Source: Flavobacteriales bacterium | Lineage (GTDB): Bacteria > Bacteroidota > Bacteroidia > Flavobacteriales_F > PHOS-HE28 | Length of the DNA stretch: 8,712 bases | Assembly: GCA_020854015.1 (NCBI GenBank) | Contig: JADZGG010000398.1 | Span: forward strand, 1-8,712 | Reading direction: 5' to 3' | In this document: in pieces, positions 5,717-8,712 of the stretch | Position numbering within the stretch: position 1 is the first letter of the stretch | How the letters are laid out: every line of letters starts with the position of its first letter | The notes under the pieces: generated by a model | Database searches by the model: none | What the model saw: only the letters and a program-made list of their open reading frames with translations | Told to the model about the DNA's origin: nothing | Made by a program: the position numbers and the translations under genes

Positions 5717-7210
5717 TCAGGTGGGCAGGTCGTTGGTGGTCACCTCGAACGTGCGGCCGAACTCGATGTCAGGGGTAAGGATGCAGACGTGATGTTGGCT
5801 CTTCGCCTCGGGCCTTACGTCCACCGTGCCGCCATGCCAGAAGCGCATGTCGTGCTCCAGACCGTCGCGCTCCTCCAGTACCATCGACATGCCGTTCGGG
5901 TTGAAGGGCGGAGCTTGGTGGTTGCCACCGAGGCAGTCGCGGTACTTCGCCCCGAAACGCAGGAAGGTGTAGGCGTACTTGTGGCGGTCCATGCTCTCGT
6001 GGTGGATGATCTTCAGGTGGTATTGCGTGAACTGAAGAAGGTGCAGCACGATGCAAGCACCCATGAACACACGCGCCCAGAGCCACTTTCGTCCGACACA
6101 CTGCTGCAACACCAACGCCAGAGGCAGCACCAGCACCGGGTAGTGGTCGATGAACACGCGGCTGCCGAAGCCACTGCCGTAGTACCAGATCCACCAGCTG
6201 CTGATGATGTACACATTGATACCCCAGTAGGCCAATGCGCTCAGGCTGCGCACACGGTCACGTTTCCACAGCAGCAAAGCGCTGAGCAAGGCGAGCTGGA
6301 AGAACGGCGTCCACAGGAACAGCCCACGCCGGAAGCCGAAGAGCACCTTGAACACTTCCGGTCGGCCCCAGTGAAAACCTTCACCGCGGTAGCCCCACTC
6401 GAACCAGTGGCCGGTCTGCGCATGCCACCACAGCGGCTGGATGAAGAGCACCGCGAAGCCCAGGAGCAGCGCGAGCACCAACAGGCTCTTCGCCTGGAAC
6501 AGCCGCTTCAAGGTGGGCCAGGTGTCCTTGCCCAGCACGATGGGCACTGCAAGGAGCAAGGTGGCGTTCACCGGACGGATCAGCAGGATCAGCGCGAACA
6601 CGAGCCCTGTCGGCAGTAGCCAGCGCATGTCGTCACCGTCGCCGAGCTTCCGCACCAACAAGAGGAAGCCACTGATGCAGCAGAACGAGAACACGTGCGT
6701 CCACGCAGGCTGTTGGCTGGCGTATTGCAGCAACGTTGTGCCAAGGCCGAGCGATAGGATGAGCCAGACGATCACCGCTTCGCGAACACCCAAGCGCACC
6801 AGCAGCGCGCGCAGCATCAACAGGCCGAGCAGCAGGTACACCCACACGCCCACGCTGATGGCCTTGTATTCGTAATGGCTGTAGCCGTCGTCGGACGCTG
6901 CATCGTCCAACAGTGCGAGGGCATGTCCACCGGCCCACCAGGGCATCATCATCAGCGAAGCCCCGCAGAAGTACTTGTTCAGCGTTCCGTCAGGCGTTTC
7001 GAAGATGAACTCGTGGACGAAAGGTTCGTGGCCCAGGTCGTGGCGGATGAAGGTGGCGGGCAGGTAGCCGTAGTAGCCCTTCGCATCGCTTCGGATGATC
7101 TCCTTCCACCCCTGGCCATCCGTGCCTTTCCATAGCCACTGCACGGACAGTGTGGCGGTGACCGCAAGGACCAGGGCGATGGCGAGGCTGCTGGGGCGAA
7201 GAAGGCGCAT
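5717..7210 (-). CDS. Polytopic membrane protein, putative GT-C-type glycosyltransferase (interrupted)
   Basis: 497 residues to the first TGA; about 598 codons if the stop is read through. Around ten hydrophobic segments are visible: a first one right after the start (SSLAIALVLAVTATLSV), then for example VWVYLLLGLLML, AVIVWLILSLGLGTTLL, LLVLALLLGFAVLFI and FFQLALLSALLLW. The first periplasmic loop contains SDAKGYYGYLPATF (Asp42 as possible catalytic residue), a layout seen in GT-C enzymes that use polyprenyl-phosphate sugars. GFGSRVFIDHYPVLVLPLAL resembles a motif in uncharacterised Bacteroidota GT-C proteins. A soluble C-terminal part follows and is cut by the TGA. The start is debatable. TTG 7288 and ATG 7282 lie inside or on the divergent galE start, whereas ATG 7210 leaves a 70-bp intergenic region and puts the first membrane segment at the N-terminus, so I use 7210. 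The neighbouring galE and fucosidase support a glycan role. Substrate unknown. Confidence 0.7.
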   Translation of the reverse strand: MRLLRPSSLAIALVLAVTATLSVQWLWKGTDGQGWKEIIRSDAKGYYGYLPATFIRHDLGHEPFVHEFIFETPDGTLNKYFCGASLMMMPWWAGGHALALLDDAASDDGYSHYEYKAISVGVWVYLLLGLLMLRALLVRLGVREAVIVWLILSLGLGTTLLQYASQQPAWTHVFSFCCISGFLLLVRKLGDGDDMRWLLPTGLVFALILLIRPVNATLLLAVPIVLGKDTWPTLKRLFQAKSLLVLALLLGFAVLFIQPLWWHAQTGHWFEWGYRGEGFHWGRPEVFKVLFGFRRGLFLWTPFFQLALLSALLLWKRDRVRSLSALAYWGINVYIISSWWIWYYGSGFGSRVFIDHYPVLVLPLALVLQQCVGRKWLWARVFMGACIVLHLLQFTQYHLKIIHHESMDRHKYAYTFLRFGAKYRDCLGGNHQAPPFNPNGMSMVLEERDGLEHDMRFWHGGTVDVRPEAKSQHHVCILTPDIEFGRTFEVTTNDLPT

Positions 7211-7266
7211 TCCGGTCGCGAAGGTGCGCAACGAGAGGGGAACGGACGCGGGTTTGAGCGGCGGGC

Positions 7267-7273
7267 TATCTTG
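7267..7273 (+). promoter_or_regulatory. Candidate -7 box for galE
   Basis: TATCTTG lies 7 bp before the galE ATG. It matches TAnnTTTG with one T missing, in a spacing that would give a leaderless or very short-leader transcript. A TTTG at 7253-7256 is too close to serve as -33. Tentative. Confidence 0.3.
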
Positions 7274-7280
7274 CGGCTCC

Positions 7281-8312
7281 ATGCGCAAGGTGATCGTGAC
7301 CGGCGGGGCGGGCTATATCGGCTCGCATACGGTGGTGGAACTGGCCAAAGCCGGGTTCACCCCCGTGATCGTCGACGACCTCCGGAATTCGCACCGCAAC
7401 GTGCTAAAGGGTCTGGCCACGCTGCTGGGCGAACTGCCGAGTTTCCATTCGGTGGACTGCCTGCACTTGGAGCGGCTGCACGAGGTGTTCAAGATCGAAG
7501 GGGAGGTGCATGGCGTCATCCACTTCGCCGCGTACAAGGCGGTGGGCGAAAGCGTGGCCGAGCCGCTGAAGTATTACGAGAACAACGTCGGTTCTCTGGT
7601 GAACGTGCTGCAGGTGATGCAATGGCGTGGCGTGCAGGACCTGGTCTTCTCCTCCTCGTGCACGGTCTACGGTCAGCCGGCGCACATGCCGGTGAGCGAG
7701 CATGCCCCTGACCACAGCGCCAGTTCGCCGTACGGTTACACCAAGGTGGTCGGTGAGCGCATGATCGGCGACGCCGTTCGGGCCAACCACACCTTGAAGG
7801 CCGTACTGCTGCGCTACTTCAACCCGATCGGTGCGCACCCCGAAGGGCACATCGGCGAGCTGCCCATCGGCGTTCCGGGGAACCTGGTGCCCTTCATCAC
7901 CCAAGCGGCGGCCGGACTGCGCAAGCAGCTCACCATACACGGCAACGATTACGACACTCCGGACGGCACCTGTGTGCGCGACTACCTGCATGTATTGGAT
8001 GTGGCACGCGCCCATGTGATGGCCATGCGTTGGATGAAGGAGCGAGCGGCCCCCTTGTGCGAGGCCTTCAACCTCGGCGCTGGCGAAGGCCATTCGGTGA
8101 AGCAGGTGGTGGACCTCTTCGAAGAGGTCACGGGCCAGCAAGTCCCGAAGGTGCAGGGCCCTCGGCGAGCCGGGGACGTGGCGGCCATCTGGGCGGACAA
8201 CGCCAAAAGCCGCGAGGTGCTGGGATGGAACTGCAAGCACGATCTGCGTTCCGCACTGCTTGACGCCTGGAACTGGCAGTGCTCATTGAAGGAAGCTTCC
8301 ACACACCACTGA
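7281..8312 (+). CDS. galE: UDP-glucose 4-epimerase
   Basis: A 343-aa cytoplasmic enzyme of the extended short-chain dehydrogenase family, interconverting UDP-glucose and UDP-galactose (Leloir pathway and supply of UDP-galactose for surface glycans). The Rossmann NAD site is VTGGAGYIGSHTVVEL (6-21) at the extreme N-terminus, which fixes ATG 7281 as start even though the frame is open upstream to 7095. Asp at the end of beta-2 is in VIVDDLRNS. HFAAYKAVGESV binds cofactor and substrate, SSSCTVYG holds the catalytic Ser/Thr, and the YGYTK box holds the Tyr-xxx-Lys pair. LLRYFNPIGAHPEGHIGE, NLVPFITQ and DGTCVRDYLHVLD are highly conserved in GalE proper, making other epimerases unlikely. Length is typical (about 338-345). 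It diverges from the membrane protein gene and is followed after 2 bp by the fucosidase start, so the two are probably co-transcribed. Confidence 0.96.
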   Translation: MRKVIVTGGAGYIGSHTVVELAKAGFTPVIVDDLRNSHRNVLKGLATLLGELPSFHSVDCLHLERLHEVFKIEGEVHGVIHFAAYKAVGESVAEPLKYYENNVGSLVNVLQVMQWRGVQDLVFSSSCTVYGQPAHMPVSEHAPDHSASSPYGYTKVVGERMIGDAVRANHTLKAVLLRYFNPIGAHPEGHIGELPIGVPGNLVPFITQAAAGLRKQLTIHGNDYDTPDGTCVRDYLHVLDVARAHVMAMRWMKERAAPLCEAFNLGAGEGHSVKQVVDLFEEVTGQQVPKVQGPRRAGDVAAIWADNAKSREVLGWNCKHDLRSALLDAWNWQCSLKEASTHH

Positions 8313-8314
8313 GC

Positions 8315-8712
8315 ATGCGCCGTTCCGTTCTCGCCTTCCTGCTGCTGTTCGCCTCAGGAGGATCGAACGCGCAGAAGCCGATCGTAGCGGACAGCCTTGC
8401 TGGCAAGATGCAATGGTTCGCGGATGCCAAGCTGGGCATCTTCATCCATTGGGGCATATACAGCGTGAAGGGCGTCGATGAGAGTTGGGCCTTCTTCAAC
8501 AAGAAGATGAGCCACGCGGACTACATGAGGCAGCTCGATGGCTTCACCGCGAGCAAGTACGATCCGGCGGCGTGGGCGGACCTGATCCAGCGCAGCGGTG
8601 CGAAGTATGCCGTGATCACCACCACGCACCACGATGGGGTGGCGATGTACGACACGCATTTGCCCAAGCCCACCGACATCGTCGGAAGCTCCATTCCGGC
8701 CGCGATCGGCTA
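8315..8712 (+). CDS. Secreted alpha-L-fucosidase, GH29 (3' truncated by window end)
   Basis: 132 codons are visible from ATG 8315, with no stop before the window ends. The signal peptide is MRRSVLAFLLLFASGGSNA with cleavage likely after Ala19 (NA/QK), so the enzyme acts in the periplasm or outside. The catalytic barrel begins MQWFADAKLGIFIHWGIYSV (32-51), the hallmark GH29 start, where His45-Trp46 line the fucose pocket. GAKYAVITTTHHDG (95-108) follows, with the conserved His-His pair. The usual TKHHDGF reads THHDGV here. The catalytic nucleophile Asp lies further on and is not in view. GH29 enzymes retain configuration and remove alpha-linked L-fucose from glycans. The 2-bp spacing after galE implies an operon. 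It could be a fucosidase-like protein with altered specificity; family assignment is secure, linkage specificity is not. Confidence 0.92.
   Translation, partial: MRRSVLAFLLLFASGGSNAQKPIVADSLAGKMQWFADAKLGIFIHWGIYSVKGVDESWAFFNKKMSHADYMRQLDGFTASKYDPAAWADLIQRSGAKYAVITTTHHDGVAMYDTHLPKPTDIVGSSIPAAIG

Noticed and set aside
5680..5719. Selenocysteine insertion at the in-frame TGA
   Set aside because: I could not find a convincing SECIS-like hairpin in the ~40 nt after the TGA, and the protein family is not a known selenoprotein type.
5789..6619. 276-codon plus-strand open frame opposite the membrane protein
   Set aside because: His/Gln/Glu-rich composition is typical of the antisense of a hydrophobic GC-rich gene; no domain, no start signals.
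7211..7288. TTG 7288 or ATG 7282 as start of the membrane protein
   Set aside because: Either would overlap the galE start and leave no room for promoters; the extra 24-26 residues are Pro/Ser-rich and precede the first membrane segment without need.
7404..8240. 278-codon minus-strand open frame opposite galE
   Set aside because: Shadow of a clearly conserved gene; composition (His, Val, Arg, Gln) fits antisense of GalE.
1..8712. CRISPR array, transposon ends, prophage genes, toxin-antitoxin or defence system
   Set aside because: Looked for direct and inverted repeats and for characteristic proteins on both strands; nothing supports any of these in this window.

Overview
The window is a GC-rich chromosomal segment of a member of the Bacteroidota, probably a high-GC flavobacterial lineage. 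The evidence is two secreted proteins with type IX secretion (T9SS)-like C-terminal domains, a truncated surface protein with YTGxxNDRDPIL repeats, -7 promoter boxes resembling the Bacteroidota consensus TAnnTTTG, and a near absence of Shine-Dalgarno sequences. The taxonomic call is an inference from these traits. TGA is used as an ordinary stop by most genes, so the code is the standard bacterial one.

Left part (1-2500, all plus strand): the C-terminal end of a repeat-bearing surface protein; a small lipoprotein whose stop overlaps the start of a secreted DUF1684 protein (the pair looks translationally coupled); and a secreted 262-aa protein of a family I associate with Flavobacteriales, closed by a strong hairpin terminator at 2464-2494.

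Middle (2500-4600): an intergenic stretch carrying a GCG-periodic motif that resembles a dispersed genomic repeat; methylmalonyl-CoA epimerase; a cysteine-rich protein with a T9SS type A sorting domain; and a single-domain TfoX_N protein. A YihX-like HAD phosphatase converges on it from the minus strand. Upstream of the HAD gene and divergent from it lies tRNA-Ile2 (anticodon CAT, the lysidine type), with a perfect TAnnTTTG box ahead of it.

Right part (5400-8712): a minus-strand polytopic membrane protein resembling GT-C glycosyltransferases. Its reading frame is broken by one in-frame TGA, after which about 100 codons continue in the same frame to a second stop. Divergent from it is galE (UDP-glucose 4-epimerase), followed after 2 bp by the start of a secreted GH29 alpha-L-fucosidase that runs off the window. 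Together these suggest a locus for cell-surface or extracellular carbohydrate.

Most of the window is ordinary core and accessory content. I see no CRISPR array, phage, transposase or recognisable defence system. The best leads are the in-frame TGA in the membrane protein, the dispersed-repeat-like element before the epimerase, and the interleaved divergent promoters at the tRNA.
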